A DNA stretch of 39,913 nucleotides, from contig NZ_BMFD01000023.1 in NCBI RefSeq assembly GCF_014637795.1, positions 1 through 39,913 of the forward strand, read 5' to 3'. Shown one piece after another: positions 24,254 through 32,892 of the stretch; positions within the stretch are counted from its first letter, which is position 1; the number at the start of each line of letters is the position of its first letter. The DNA is from Belliella aquatica. GTDB taxonomy: Bacteria > Bacteroidota > Bacteroidia > Cytophagales > Cyclobacteriaceae. The notes beneath the pieces are model-generated. The model had not been told where the DNA came from and made no database searches. It was given only the letters and a program-made list of their open reading frames with translations. The translations under genes and the position numbers were made by a program.

Positions 24254-25516
24254 ATGAACAACACCCCACTAGCAGAAAGAATGCGTCCGACAAGTTTAGA
24301 TGAACTTATTGGGCAGGAACATCTTTCAGCACCAACATCCTTTTTGTACAAAGCCATCAAATCAGGCAATGTGCCTTCATTGATTCTTTGGGGACCTCCG
24401 GGGGTAGGGAAGACGACTATTGCTAATATCATCGCCAACGAAATCAAAGCTCCTTTTTATACCTTGAGTGCAATCAGTTCGGGAGTGAAGGATATCCGGG
24501 AAGTGATAGAGAAGGCGAGATTTCAAATGGGCGTAGTACTTTTTATTGATGAAATTCACCGTTTCAATAAATCTCAACAAGATGCCTTATTGGGAGCAGT
24601 CGAAAAAGGTGTAATTAGACTGATCGGAGCCACTACTGAGAATCCCTCTTTTGAAGTCAATGCCGCACTACTTTCCAGATGTCAGGTTTTTACTCTAAAT
24701 CCATTGGGGAAATCCGAATTGGAAGGCATGTTGGTTCAGGCTATGGAAAAGGATATTTTGCTAAAAAAGAAAACGGTTGAATTAAAAGAAACTGAAGCTT
24801 TGTTGAGGTTGTCTGGAGGAGATGGGAGGAAGTTATTGAATCTTTTTGAAATTGTCATAGAAGGAATCAATGAAGATCCATGCGTGATCACCAACGAGAA
24901 GGTCACCACCATTGCACAACAAAAAGTTGCACTTTATGACAAGTCAGGGGAGCAACATTATGATATCATTTCCGCTTTTATCAAATCTATCCGAGGGTCA
25001 GATCCTAATGCTGCGGTTTATTGGTTGGCCAGAATGATAGAGGGTGGAGAGGATGTCAAATTTATTGCGAGACGATTGGTGATACTAGCTTCTGAAGATA
25101 TAGGGAATGCCAATCCCAATGCATTGCTATTGGCGACTAATTGTTTTGATGCCGTGAAGATCATAGGTTATCCAGAGGCTAGGATAATCTTGTCCCAGTG
25201 CGTGACGTATTTGGCAAGCTCGGCAAAAAGCAATGCTTCCTATATGGCAATCAACAAAGCCCAGGCATTGGTAAGGGAAAAAGGAGACCTTTCTGTCCCG
25301 CTTCATCTTCGCAATGCGCCTACCAAGTTGATGAAGGATCTGAATTATGGCAAAGAATACAAATATTCACATGACTATGAGGGCAATTTTGTAGCTCAGG
25401 AGTTTTTGCCAGATGAAATCAAAAATCTCAAGCTTTATGATCCTGGCAATAATGCACGTGAAAATGAACTTCGGAAATACCTCAATTCTAAGTGGAAAGG
25501 AAAGTATGGGTATTAA
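24254..25516 (+). CDS. rarA: Replication-associated recombination protein A (MgsA/WHIP-type AAA+ ATPase)
   Basis: 420 aa from the ATG at 24254 (MNNTPLAERMRP); a TTG nine codons earlier only adds a non-conserved tail. Walker A is GPPGVGKT at 47-54, Walker B is VVLFIDEIHRFNK, and a sensor-like GATTENPSFEVNAALLSRC follows. The C-terminal MgsA domain (SGEQHYDIISAFIKSIRGSDPNAAVYWLARM) is complete. The protein acts on stalled replication forks with SSB and the clamp loader. A -7-like TTAATTTG (one mismatch) lies at 24222-24229. It stands alone between the toxin-antitoxin remnant and the ABC permease. Confidence 0.93.
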   Translation: MNNTPLAERMRPTSLDELIGQEHLSAPTSFLYKAIKSGNVPSLILWGPPGVGKTTIANIIANEIKAPFYTLSAISSGVKDIREVIEKARFQMGVVLFIDEIHRFNKSQQDALLGAVEKGVIRLIGATTENPSFEVNAALLSRCQVFTLNPLGKSELEGMLVQAMEKDILLKKKTVELKETEALLRLSGGDGRKLLNLFEIVIEGINEDPCVITNEKVTTIAQQKVALYDKSGEQHYDIISAFIKSIRGSDPNAAVYWLARMIEGGEDVKFIARRLVILASEDIGNANPNALLLATNCFDAVKIIGYPEARIILSQCVTYLASSAKSNASYMAINKAQALVREKGDLSVPLHLRNAPTKLMKDLNYGKEYKYSHDYEGNFVAQEFLPDEIKNLKLYDPGNNARENELRKYLNSKWKGKYGY

Positions 25517-25595
25517 AACAATTGGAAAATAAAAATTCTATTTTATCTTCAAACTGTTAAATTATAATCATGTCTCAAAATTGAACAATCGGCCT

Positions 25596-27083
25596 ATGAT
25601 GCTACAACTAATCAAATTAGAATTGACAAAAACCATGCGATCTACTTCCTTTGCCAAATCGGTATTGGTGGCAATTTTTTTAGGTTTTCTGGCAATCATC
25701 TTGCTATCTTATTTGCTGATTTTAGGGATATTTCTGAAAGAAATAATAGTAAAGGGTTTAAATCAGACCGATGCCTATGAGTTTTTAAGTGCAAACCTAG
25801 TTTACTTTTTCCTAATAGAGTTTATGTATAGGTATTTTACACAGCAACTACCAGTGATTGAATTGGAGAGATTTCTCCATCTGCCAATCAAGAAGAGCAG
25901 AATTATCAACTTTCTACTTCTCAGATCATTTATTTCGCCTTTGACGCTGATTGCTGTTTTGATATTCACACCATTTGCGTTCAAGGAAATCATGCCACGA
26001 TTTGGAGATGCGGCAGCTTGGTCTTGGTTGATGTGCATCTTGCTGACCAGTTGGTCATTGCATTGGTTGATGTTGTGGTTCAAGCAGAAGTTTGAGGACA
26101 GCTTTACTGGCTTGGCAGTGATTTTTGTCGTGCTCTTACTAGGTGTTGGTTCCAATTACTACGGTTGGTTCAATATCGGTGAGTTGGTCAAGCCAATTTT
26201 TGATTGGTCACTGACATCTGTAATTCCTGTTGCAGTGATGGTTGTCGTTTTTGCACTTCTGTATAGATTGGCATATACTTATTATAGGAACAATGCCTAT
26301 TTGGAAGATTTGTCAAAAGAAGAAAATGTTCGATTTGCCAACTCTAGTTTTGGGATATTGAATCGATTTGGACTTTCTGGAGAATTGGCAAATCTTGAGT
26401 GGAAGCTGATTATCAGACATAAGAAAAGTAGAACGTATTTGATGCTAGCAGGCTTTTTCTTACTATATGGATTGATATTTTATACAAATCCTCTTTATCA
26501 ATCTGAGGAAGGATTTAGTCACCTATTCATTTTTGTGGGGACATTCATCACAAGCATTTTCATGTTACAGTATGGACAAATGTTTCTGAGTTGGAATTCA
26601 GCTAATTTTGACTTTTTCTTAAAAACACGTGGAGGAGTGGAGGCCTTGGTCAAAGGGAAATACTTGCTTTTTGTACTGACTTCAGCGATTTCCTTTATAG
26701 CATCTGTACCTTATGTTTATTTTGGCTGGGATATTTTGCTGATTCACATTTGCACTTTCCTCTTCAACATGGGCGTTGTGATTCATTTGGTTATTTATTT
26801 TTCCCTTTGGAAACCTAAACCGATGGATCTCAACAAAGGTGCGATGTTCAATTACGAAGGAGTGGGCATTGCGCAGTTCTTGATGATGCTTCCGATTTTC
26901 CTTGGCCCTTATGCGGTTTATTTTCCATTTGCATTGCTGATTAACCAATATGCAGGATTGGCAGCTTTGGCGATCGCTGGATTGATTGGTATAGTGGCCT
27001 CACCTTACTTGTCTTCACTTCCTGTGAAGAAGATTTTGAAAAATAGATATGAAATTTCATCCGCTTTTAGACAAGAGATATGA
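25596..27083 (+). CDS. DUF5687 family ABC-type membrane protein
   Basis: About 495 aa from ATG 25596 (MMLQLIKLELTKTMRS); the TTG at 25581 is a weaker start. Roughly eleven or twelve hydrophobic segments span the whole protein. The family is a Bacteroidota set of ABC-exporter permeases. Its stop overlaps the ATPase start (ATGA), and the two almost certainly form one transporter. ELERFLHLPIKKSRI near 95 is a likely cytosolic coupling loop. The substrate is unknown. Confidence 0.82.
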   Translation: MMLQLIKLELTKTMRSTSFAKSVLVAIFLGFLAIILLSYLLILGIFLKEIIVKGLNQTDAYEFLSANLVYFFLIEFMYRYFTQQLPVIELERFLHLPIKKSRIINFLLLRSFISPLTLIAVLIFTPFAFKEIMPRFGDAAAWSWLMCILLTSWSLHWLMLWFKQKFEDSFTGLAVIFVVLLLGVGSNYYGWFNIGELVKPIFDWSLTSVIPVAVMVVVFALLYRLAYTYYRNNAYLEDLSKEENVRFANSSFGILNRFGLSGELANLEWKLIIRHKKSRTYLMLAGFFLLYGLIFYTNPLYQSEEGFSHLFIFVGTFITSIFMLQYGQMFLSWNSANFDFFLKTRGGVEALVKGKYLLFVLTSAISFIASVPYVYFGWDILLIHICTFLFNMGVVIHLVIYFSLWKPKPMDLNKGAMFNYEGVGIAQFLMMLPIFLGPYAVYFPFALLINQYAGLAALAIAGLIGIVASPYLSSLPVKKILKNRYEISSAFRQEI

Positions 27084-27775
27084 TTCAAATACAAAACCTT
27101 AGAAAACAATATAAAGATGCTGTCGTACTCGATGTGGCATCATTAGAAATTCCAAAAGCAGAATGCTTTGGATTAGTAGGCAATAATGGGGCAGGAAAAA
27201 CAACTTTATTTCGAATAATTCTTGACTTGGTTCGTGCTACTTCTGGCAATGTTATTATTGATGGAGAGGATGTGAGTAAATCTGAAGATTGGAAATCCAA
27301 AGTTGGTGCTTATCTAGATGAACACATGCTTTTATCCTATTTGACTGCAGACGAGTATTTTGAAACGTTAAGAAAGATATACGGACTATCTGATGAAGAT
27401 TTGGCACTTCATCTTGCCAAGTTTGACGAGTTGTTCAATGACGAAATCAGAGGCAAAAAGAAGTATTTGAGAGATTTGTCAAAAGGAAATATCAAGAAGG
27501 TTGGTGTTGCAGCTGCCATGATGGGCAATCCTCAGGTGGTGATGCTTGATGAGCCATTTGAGAATTTGGATCCAAGTTCTCAGAACAGGTTGAAGAAATT
27601 GATCCTGCAGGAAAAAGAGCATTCACAAATCACGTTCCTAATCTCTAGTCATGATTTGAATCATGTAACGGAAATCTGTGATAGAATTGTATTATTAGAA
27701 AAAGGTATGATTGTCAAAGATCTGAATGAAAAGTCTTCGATGATTGCCGAATTGAATGAATATTTCGGAACTTAA
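27080..27775 (+). CDS. ABC transporter ATP-binding protein
   Basis: 231 aa. Walker A GNNGAGKTT lies near 35-43, the signature reads LSKGNIKK (the usual LSGGQ is relaxed to LSKGN), Walker B is VVMLDEPFENLDP, and the switch histidine is in SSHDLNHV. It overlaps the DUF5687 permease by 4 bp and powers it. The gene is followed by a bidirectional terminator at 27825-27862, with a convergent gene overlapping its last 4 bp. Confidence 0.9.
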   Translation: MIQIQNLRKQYKDAVVLDVASLEIPKAECFGLVGNNGAGKTTLFRIILDLVRATSGNVIIDGEDVSKSEDWKSKVGAYLDEHMLLSYLTADEYFETLRKIYGLSDEDLALHLAKFDELFNDEIRGKKKYLRDLSKGNIKKVGVAAAMMGNPQVVMLDEPFENLDPSSQNRLKKLILQEKEHSQITFLISSHDLNHVTEICDRIVLLEKGMIVKDLNEKSSMIAELNEYFGT

Positions 27776-28062
27776 AACAAGTTCTTTAAGAATGTTTTTA
27801 AGAAAAATAAAAAGTCATATTTATAAAAAAGAGATTTACCTGATTGGTAGATCTCTTTTTTATTGTACACTACTGATATTTCTTGTGCAGTATTGAATGG
27901 AATACTTTTCATTAAGGAAAGTGATTTTTTCAAAGGAAAATGTATCTTAGGGATAGATGGTCCTTCTATAGTCACTGAAATAATTTCCTTATTGCTTGTT
28001 ACGTCAATTTTCAAATCGTCACCTTCAATATGCAAATCAGAAATCAGTTGTACCTGTCTCAT
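27772..28062 (-). CDS. Small unknown protein, 3' end running through a terminator
   Basis: 96 aa. The first 70 residues look like a folded beta-rich protein (VQLISDLHIEGDDLKIDV, then ISVTIEGPSIPKIHFP). The last 25 (SLFYKYDFLFFLKTFLKNLF) are encoded by the terminator hairpin and the sequence beyond it, and look non-native. The gene may originally have stopped earlier, before a lost stop or frameshift. It is coupled to the gene before it by TAATG. I do not recognise the family. Confidence 0.55.
   Translation of the reverse strand: MRQVQLISDLHIEGDDLKIDVTSNKEIISVTIEGPSIPKIHFPLKKSLSLMKSIPFNTAQEISVVYNKKEIYQSGKSLFYKYDFLFFLKTFLKNLF
27825..27862. terminator. Bidirectional terminator inside a reading frame
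   Basis: Strong stem AAAAAAGAGAT..TACC / GGTA..ATCTCTTTTTT (single-base mismatch in the middle) with a 4-nt loop and T runs on both strands. It serves the ABC operon on the plus strand but falls within the last third of the minus-strand 96-aa frame. Confidence 0.85.
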
Positions 28063-28259
28063 TACTTCTCAGTTGTTGAAATTTTCAATTTCCCACTAAT
28101 CCTCCAATTTGTTACGTCATTGGATCCTACTTCTTTTGGTACACCAATCACAAAATCTTCAAACTCGTAAGAGATCACTGCACCTTTGCCTGTTAACTTT
28201 TCGTAAAGACCGATAGCCAAATCTGGCCATGATTGAATATTTCCTTTTGATTCTGACAT
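28062..28259 (-). CDS. Small unknown acidic protein
   Basis: 65 aa: NIQSWPDLAIGLYEKLTGKGAVISYEFEDFVIGVPKEVGSNDVTNWRISGKLKIS. A single compact alpha/beta-like domain without membrane segment or signal peptide. The stop overlaps the next start by one base. The family is not known to me, but codon use, start position and coupling to the downstream gene support a real gene. Confidence 0.6.
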   Translation of the reverse strand: MSESKGNIQSWPDLAIGLYEKLTGKGAVISYEFEDFVIGVPKEVGSNDVTNWRISGKLKISTTEK

Positions 28260-28368
28260 GATAAAATTTTTATGGTTATTTATGTTGATCTAACATACTG
28301 AGTTACGAATTGTTTTTAAATCAAGTATTTATCGGAAAAAGCATATAGTTTTAATTAGAAAATGTCAT

Positions 28369-28426
28369 AAAAAAAACTCCCTGAATCCTTCAAAAACTCA
28401 AAGAGTTTCGGGAGATTCAGGGAGTT
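28369..28426 (-). terminator. ssrA: Terminator of the tmRNA gene
   Basis: Long stem AACTCCCTGAATC / GATTCAGGGAGTT, with a smaller hairpin (AACTC / GAGTT) in the loop and a T7 run on the minus-strand exit side. It begins 6 bp past the tmRNA 3' end. Confidence 0.85.
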
Positions 28427-28431
28427 CTAAG

Positions 28432-28837
28432 TGGAGCTGGCGAGACTCGAACTCGCGTCCAGATAGGGAAACACCGTACCGTCTACATGTTTAGTCACCT
28501 GTTGGGTTTTCGATGATATGCTGCTGGATGACACACCTACATATCACTTATCTACTAGATTTTCGCATCTGCTTAGTAGCATCACAGACACTAGTCCTAA
28601 CATTTCGACACCTCAGAATCAACCCCGAAAGGACGTAGGGTTGCGAGATGTGGCCGGGGAATCTCTATCGAGGCTCAACCCTTTAAGCGTTATCTGTTTC
28701 CCGTGAGGGATAGATTATGCAGCCATGGCGTAATTAGATTCGCCAATTATGGTTTGTATGAATTATTCACAGACGTACATACTCCACCTGACATGCGAGC
28801 CCGATCCTTACACCTACTGTCAAAACCGGTCAGCCCC
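28432..28837 (-). ncRNA. ssrA: Transfer-messenger RNA (tmRNA)
   Basis: The 3' end on the minus strand, GAGTTCGAGTCTCGCCAGCT, is a tRNA-like T arm plus acceptor. The 5' end GGGGCTGACCGG pairs with it (GGGGCTG / CAGCTCC). The 3' CCA is not encoded. The open frame of the mRNA-like part reads GGC GAA TCT AAT TAC GCC ATG GCT GCA TAA, i.e. the tag GESNYAMAA, a typical Bacteroidota degradation tag ending in an AA. The product rescues ribosomes stalled on broken mRNAs together with SmpB. Length is about 406 nt. A plus-strand frame inside it is not a gene. Confidence 0.95.
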
Positions 28838-28857
28838 ATTGTTTTCAATTAGGACGA

Positions 28858-28865
28858 CAAATATA
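28858..28865 (-). promoter_or_regulatory. -7 box for ssrA
   Basis: TATATTTG on the minus strand, an exact TAnnTTTG match, about 20 bp before the mature 5' end of tmRNA. It leaves a short leader for RNase P to remove. Confidence 0.55.
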
Positions 28866-29211
28866 AGAGAAATAAAGTTCCTTCTGTGGTTTCAAGGTTG
28901 GGAATGTTGAAAAGTTTTAAGGTTTGGGATAGTAGCTGTTTTAAATTAAAGATGATAAAATTGAAAGATTCCAAAATTGTAAAATACTTGAGTATCTATG
29001 ATTTCTTGGTTCAGACTTGATCTGCTGATGTTGCCTTTTTCCGAGTCTTGATTCTTATATCTTGGGTCTTAAATCTTTTTTGTCATTCCCCGTAATCCTA
29101 GGGGGCAGGCTTTCACCCCTCCAATTTCATCCTTACTACACAATATTCCTTGCAAAACTTGCTTTCCCAAGCAAAAATTAAAAACTTTGTCTTTCATAAA
29201 ATAATGAAGTT
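28866..29211. other. Intergenic region with repeat fragment, no gene seen
   Basis: 346 bp between tmRNA and the DUF481 gene. About 28995-29080 carries TCTTGATTCTTATATCTTGG and relatives, the reverse-complement form of the 'acaaga' repeat. At 29091-29110 a CCCC/GGGG palindrome (ccccgtaatcctaggggg) is seen. No open frame looks real. Confidence 0.5.
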
Positions 29212-30000
29212 TTGAAGAAATTTATATTTTTAGTATTAGTGCTTTTGCCTTTGCTGACTGATGCACAGATCTTAAATATTGAAAGGGCTAGATTAGTGAA
29301 AGACACCACGAAGGTGTTCATGTTCAAAGCCGTAGCTGGATTAAATACCTACAACAGAAGTGCCGCAGCTGATGATCCAGTCAATTTATTTGGTTATAAT
29401 TTAGATGTCAATGCGCTTTACTACCCGGGTAAACATGGTTTTATGTTTATCTCCAAGTTTGACTATCTACGAATCAATGATTCTGATTTTATAAATTTCG
29501 GGATGATCCACGGAAGGGTGAATTTTCTTCGTGACAAAAGAGTCAATTTCGAAACTTTCACCCAATATTCTTTTGATAATTTTCGTGGTTTGGACCCAAG
29601 ATGGATTTTTGGTGGCTCAGTAAGACACAGTATTGTGAAAACTGATAAATTCACATTTCTCTATGGCATTGGAGGGATGTACGAGTTTGAAAAGTGGCAA
29701 GTGCCAAACTCCGAGGAGTTTGTTGAGACGAATCTTTTCAAAAGCTCAAATTATATCACATTAAGAGCTTCTATCAACAAATATGTGGATTTTAACATGG
29801 TCAATTATTATCAAGTAGGCTATGATAGAAGTATTTCAGCTTTTAGAAATCGAATTAGTAATTCTACGATTTTGAATACAAAACTGACAGAGAAATTTTC
29901 GATTACCAATACTTTTGAAATTTCTTATGAAGACAAGCCTATTGTTCCAATCACTAAGGTGATTTATGCTTTTAAAACTGGTTTGTCCATCAATTTCTAA
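29212..30000 (+). CDS. DUF481 family outer-membrane protein
   Basis: 262 aa. A signal peptide of about 19 residues ends near TDAQ. The mature part is made of alternating beta strands with aromatic girdles (e.g. FGMIHGRVNFLRDKRVNFETFTQYSF, FLYGIGGMYEFEKW) and ends in NF, the usual outer-membrane-barrel C-terminus. I place the start at the TTG at 29212 (MKKFIFLVL); the ATG at 29204 is out of frame. DUF481 proteins are thought to be barrels of unknown substrate. It appears to be transcribed alone. Confidence 0.82.
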   Translation: MKKFIFLVLVLLPLLTDAQILNIERARLVKDTTKVFMFKAVAGLNTYNRSAAADDPVNLFGYNLDVNALYYPGKHGFMFISKFDYLRINDSDFINFGMIHGRVNFLRDKRVNFETFTQYSFDNFRGLDPRWIFGGSVRHSIVKTDKFTFLYGIGGMYEFEKWQVPNSEEFVETNLFKSSNYITLRASINKYVDFNMVNYYQVGYDRSISAFRNRISNSTILNTKLTEKFSITNTFEISYEDKPIVPITKVIYAFKTGLSINF

Positions 30001-30159
30001 CAAGAATAAGGCGAATTTCATTTGAATGTGGTTTGAGACCTTTCTTACGAGTTTTGATCAAAAATCATTTCATCACAGAATCAGAGATTTGGCAAAAATT
30101 AATTCTTGATTTTTACCATCACCAAGGGCTAGTTTCTAATAATTTTATATCTTGCAGGG

Positions 30160-31305
30160 ATGGAAAATTTCGTTGTTTCAGCTAGAAAGTATAGACCTTC
30201 CAATTTCAAAAGTGTCGTGGGCCAAAGCCATATCACGACGACTTTGAAAAATGCGATCAAAAATAATCATTTGGCGCAAGCATTTCTATTTTGTGGTCCT
30301 AGAGGGGTAGGAAAGACAACCTGTGCAAGGATTCTTGCCAAGACTATCAATTGTGAAAACCTTACAGCAGACTTCGAAGCTTGCAACGAGTGTAGCTCTT
30401 GTAAAGCTTTTGTAAATAACGCCTCGTTCAATGTTCACGAGCTTGATGCGGCTTCTAATAACTCCGTTGAAGATATCCGTAACCTTGTTGAGCAGGTGCG
30501 TTACGCGCCACAGCAAGGGCAATATAAAGTCTATATCATAGATGAAGTTCACATGCTTTCTAATCAAGCCTTCAATGCTTTTTTGAAGACATTGGAAGAG
30601 CCACCGAAGTATGCGATTTTTATATTAGCGACTACCGAAAAACATAAAATCATTCCTACCATATTGTCTCGCTGTCAGATATTTGATTTCAATAGAATTC
30701 AAATAAAAGATATTGCTGAGCATTTGACATACATCGCCTCTGAGGAAAAAATCGAGTATGAAGAGGAAGCACTGAGACTGATTGCAACCAAAGCCGATGG
30801 AGCCTTGAGAGATGCTTTGTCGATTTTTGATTTGATTGTCACGTATTCGGCGGGGAATAAACTCACTTATCAGGAGACGATTTCTAATTTACATATCCTT
30901 GATTATGACTATTATTTCAAAGTGGTGGATGCACTTTTGGAAGAAAGCATCGGTCAAGCACTCTTGATTTTTGATGAAATCCTCAAAAAAGGTTTTGATG
31001 GCAATAATTTTATCGTTGGATTAAACGAGCACCTGAGAGATTTATTAGTGTGCAAGGATGAAGCTACAGTTAGCTTACTTGAAGTGTCTGACAATGCAAA
31101 AGAAAGATATTTGAAGCAGTCAAATAGTGCTTCTTTGTCCTTTCTTTTGTCAGCGATGAACCTCTGCAATCAGTGTGACATTCACTATAAAGCTTCCAAA
31201 AATCAGCGACTCCATGTTGAGTTGGCATTGATGAAAATGGCGAAACTGAATCAGGCAATCTCCTTGGCCGCGTTGGCACTGGAAGATTCAAAAAAAAAAG
31301 CCTGA
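30160..31305 (+). CDS. dnaX: DNA polymerase III gamma (short dnaX product)
   Basis: 381 aa when the reading frame is kept. AAA+ clamp-loader motor: Walker A GPRGVGKT at 46-53, zinc module C65, C75, C78, C81, DEVHMLS (Walker B) and the arginine-finger region ILSRCQ. It loads the beta clamp at replication forks. The frame ends just past an A10 tract (DSKKKA, then TGA). The downstream -1 frame stays open for 192 codons, so the gene most likely makes a second, longer product (tau), as in many bacteria. Confidence 0.93.
   Translation: MENFVVSARKYRPSNFKSVVGQSHITTTLKNAIKNNHLAQAFLFCGPRGVGKTTCARILAKTINCENLTADFEACNECSSCKAFVNNASFNVHELDAASNNSVEDIRNLVEQVRYAPQQGQYKVYIIDEVHMLSNQAFNAFLKTLEEPPKYAIFILATTEKHKIIPTILSRCQIFDFNRIQIKDIAEHLTYIASEEKIEYEEEALRLIATKADGALRDALSIFDLIVTYSAGNKLTYQETISNLHILDYDYYFKVVDALLEESIGQALLIFDEILKKGFDGNNFIVGLNEHLRDLLVCKDEATVSLLEVSDNAKERYLKQSNSASLSFLLSAMNLCNQCDIHYKASKNQRLHVELALMKMAKLNQAISLAALALEDSKKKA
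31290..31300 (+). promoter_or_regulatory. dnaX: A10 slippery tract, programmed -1 frameshift or slippage site of dnaX
   Basis: Ten A followed by G, containing the A AAA AAG heptamer. GGAAG at 31281-31285 lies 8 bp ahead of it, like the internal Shine-Dalgarno-like enhancer of E. coli dnaX. A -1 slip moves translation from the gamma stop (31303-31305) into an open frame to 31877. Ten A are also enough for polymerase slippage, as known for Thermus dnaX. No strong downstream stem is evident. Confidence 0.75.
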
Positions 31306-31877
31306 CAACCCAGTCTGATTCCGCAAGCGTAGCACCATCACTCTTCAAAGACGCAAATCCTTTCGGAGCTAAAAAGTCTCCCGTTCAGAAAACCATTTCT
31401 ATTCCTTCTTCGATTCAACAGGCTAAAAATAATTTAGAGGCAAAGCCGATTGCTCAAACTGAGAAAAAGCAAGAGGTAGAAGTCAAAGAAGAAGTGAATC
31501 AATTGGCGGAACTTTTTGATGAAGGGAAGCTAAAAAATGTACTTTTTGATATGGTTGAAGAATATAAGTCTAGTCACAAAAATCTGGAAGTGACGGTACT
31601 CAAACAGCCCTACAAGCTAGAAGGCGAGAGGATTACTTTTCTACTGAATGGGGAAATCCAACAAGATATTTTTAATAAGAATAGGCCTGAAGTGTTAAAC
31701 ACACTTCGACGAAAATTGAATAATTATAACATTAGCATAGCAGCACAAATTCAAGAAGACGCTGTTCCTGACGGGCAGAAGCTGTATACTTCTACGGATA
31801 AGCTCAATTATCTTCTAGAAAAGCATGGGGCTTTGAGAGAGTTACAGAAAAAATTCGGTCTCGAAACAGACTTTTAG
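31299..31877 (+). CDS. dnaX: Tau-specific C-terminal part of dnaX (reached by -1 frameshift)
   Basis: 192 codons in the -1 frame from the first codon after the slip to TAG at 31875-31877, giving a 572-aa product with the gamma part. A Ser/Gln/Lys-rich linker (about 380-450) precedes a structured end (LAELFDEGKLKNVLFDMVEEYK and LRELQKKFGLETDF). Tau links the clamp loader to DnaB helicase and polymerase. A GTG-initiated stub at 31494 would omit the linker and looks artefactual. The gene overlaps the convergent DUF3078 gene by 4 bp. Confidence 0.85.
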   Translation, partial: SLTTQSDSASVAPSLFKDANPFGAKKSPVQKTISIPSSIQQAKNNLEAKPIAQTEKKQEVEVKEEVNQLAELFDEGKLKNVLFDMVEEYKSSHKNLEVTVLKQPYKLEGERITFLLNGEIQQDIFNKNRPEVLNTLRRKLNNYNISIAAQIQEDAVPDGQKLYTSTDKLNYLLEKHGALRELQKKFGLETDF

Positions 31878-32863
31878 AATTCTAATCCTATTCCGAAATT
31901 GATCAAGTTCTGTAATTGAATTGCTGGGCCAGGCGGTTTATCTGATCGGTTGATCAATACACTTTCATCGTAAATTAGAATAGTCTCGATTCGTGTAGTG
32001 ATAAATTTATTGACTTTCATGCTAATGACGGAGTTGAAGTTGACAACCATATTGCCCAAATTTTCATAATTGGAGAATAGGTTCAAATCCGCTTTCCATC
32101 TGATATTTTCTAAAAGTTGAATATCCGTAGATGAAGTAAGAGACATCCCCGCTTCTGCACGAATGACTTCACCCGGGATAACACCAAATGCGCCAGCTCG
32201 ACTCAGAGAATCGTCCATGACAACTGTAAATCGCCCAGTAAATGGTGATCCTATAATGGATACTTTATCGTCATTTTTGAACTCTCTTTTGTAATTCAAA
32301 CCAGTGGAAGACTGAATATATGCTGGAGCCAAAAGGTCAGAGATTCTATTTCGAGAGTCACGTTCTGCCCCTCCCGGTCGGAAGTAACGATATCCAGCCA
32401 GCAGTTGTGTTCGAGCATCTATTTGAGTTGATAGATACCATCTTTCAGACAATTCGCGCCCATATTTGCTTAAGAAAATAAAGTTGTCATTGGTCTTCCT
32501 TGTCGCAAAGCGCCTATCACTTTGCCTGTTGAATCCAAAGTTGATAGTCAATTTACTGTCCCAGATTTTCTTATCTTTTTTGAAATTCGCAAAAAGATTT
32601 AAACCAGTATTGAGTGCCATGCTGCTTGCTCCACCTGCGGACCAGTTTGTCAAACTAACTTGCTGAATGCTCAAGTTAAAGTTTCCACCTTTTTTCCAAT
32701 AAACAGGCTGTTCAGGTCTTAGAATGATGACCGAATCTCCCAGCATAATGATCGTCTCCCCATTGATGATCAAAGTATCAGCAAGTTGGGTTTGGTCTTG
32801 TGCATGGCTGTGGTGGAAGGATGCCACCAAAACAAATAGTAGGAGGAAAAGCCTCTTGATCAT
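31874..32863 (-). CDS. DUF3078 family outer-membrane protein
   Basis: 329 aa. A signal peptide of about 21 residues ends in HSHAQ. The mature part has the QQVSLTNWSAGGASSMAL motif (about 66-83, family hallmark NWxxGG) and beta strands rich in aromatic and Asn residues, ending in GIGLEF (barrel-type C-terminal Phe). DUF3078 proteins are Bacteroidota outer-membrane proteins of unknown role. It is the last gene of a minus-strand operon and starts 29 bp after the lytic transglycosylase gene. Confidence 0.83.
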   Translation of the reverse strand: MIKRLFLLLFVLVASFHHSHAQDQTQLADTLIINGETIIMLGDSVIILRPEQPVYWKKGGNFNLSIQQVSLTNWSAGGASSMALNTGLNLFANFKKDKKIWDSKLTINFGFNRQSDRRFATRKTNDNFIFLSKYGRELSERWYLSTQIDARTQLLAGYRYFRPGGAERDSRNRISDLLAPAYIQSSTGLNYKREFKNDDKVSIIGSPFTGRFTVVMDDSLSRAGAFGVIPGEVIRAEAGMSLTSSTDIQLLENIRWKADLNLFSNYENLGNMVVNFNSVISMKVNKFITTRIETILIYDESVLINRSDKPPGPAIQLQNLINFGIGLEF

Positions 32864-32892
32864 AATTCAAATATAAGGGGAGCTTTTGATTT

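Noticed and set aside
28518-28706. 62-codon plus-strand frame within tmRNA
   Set aside because: Entirely inside ssrA on the opposite strand; the tRNA-like end and the tag frame explain the sequence.
31494-31877. Separate 127-aa gene after dnaX
   Set aside because: The frame is open back to the A10 tract and continues dnaX in the -1 frame, so it is the tau tail and not a gene of its own.
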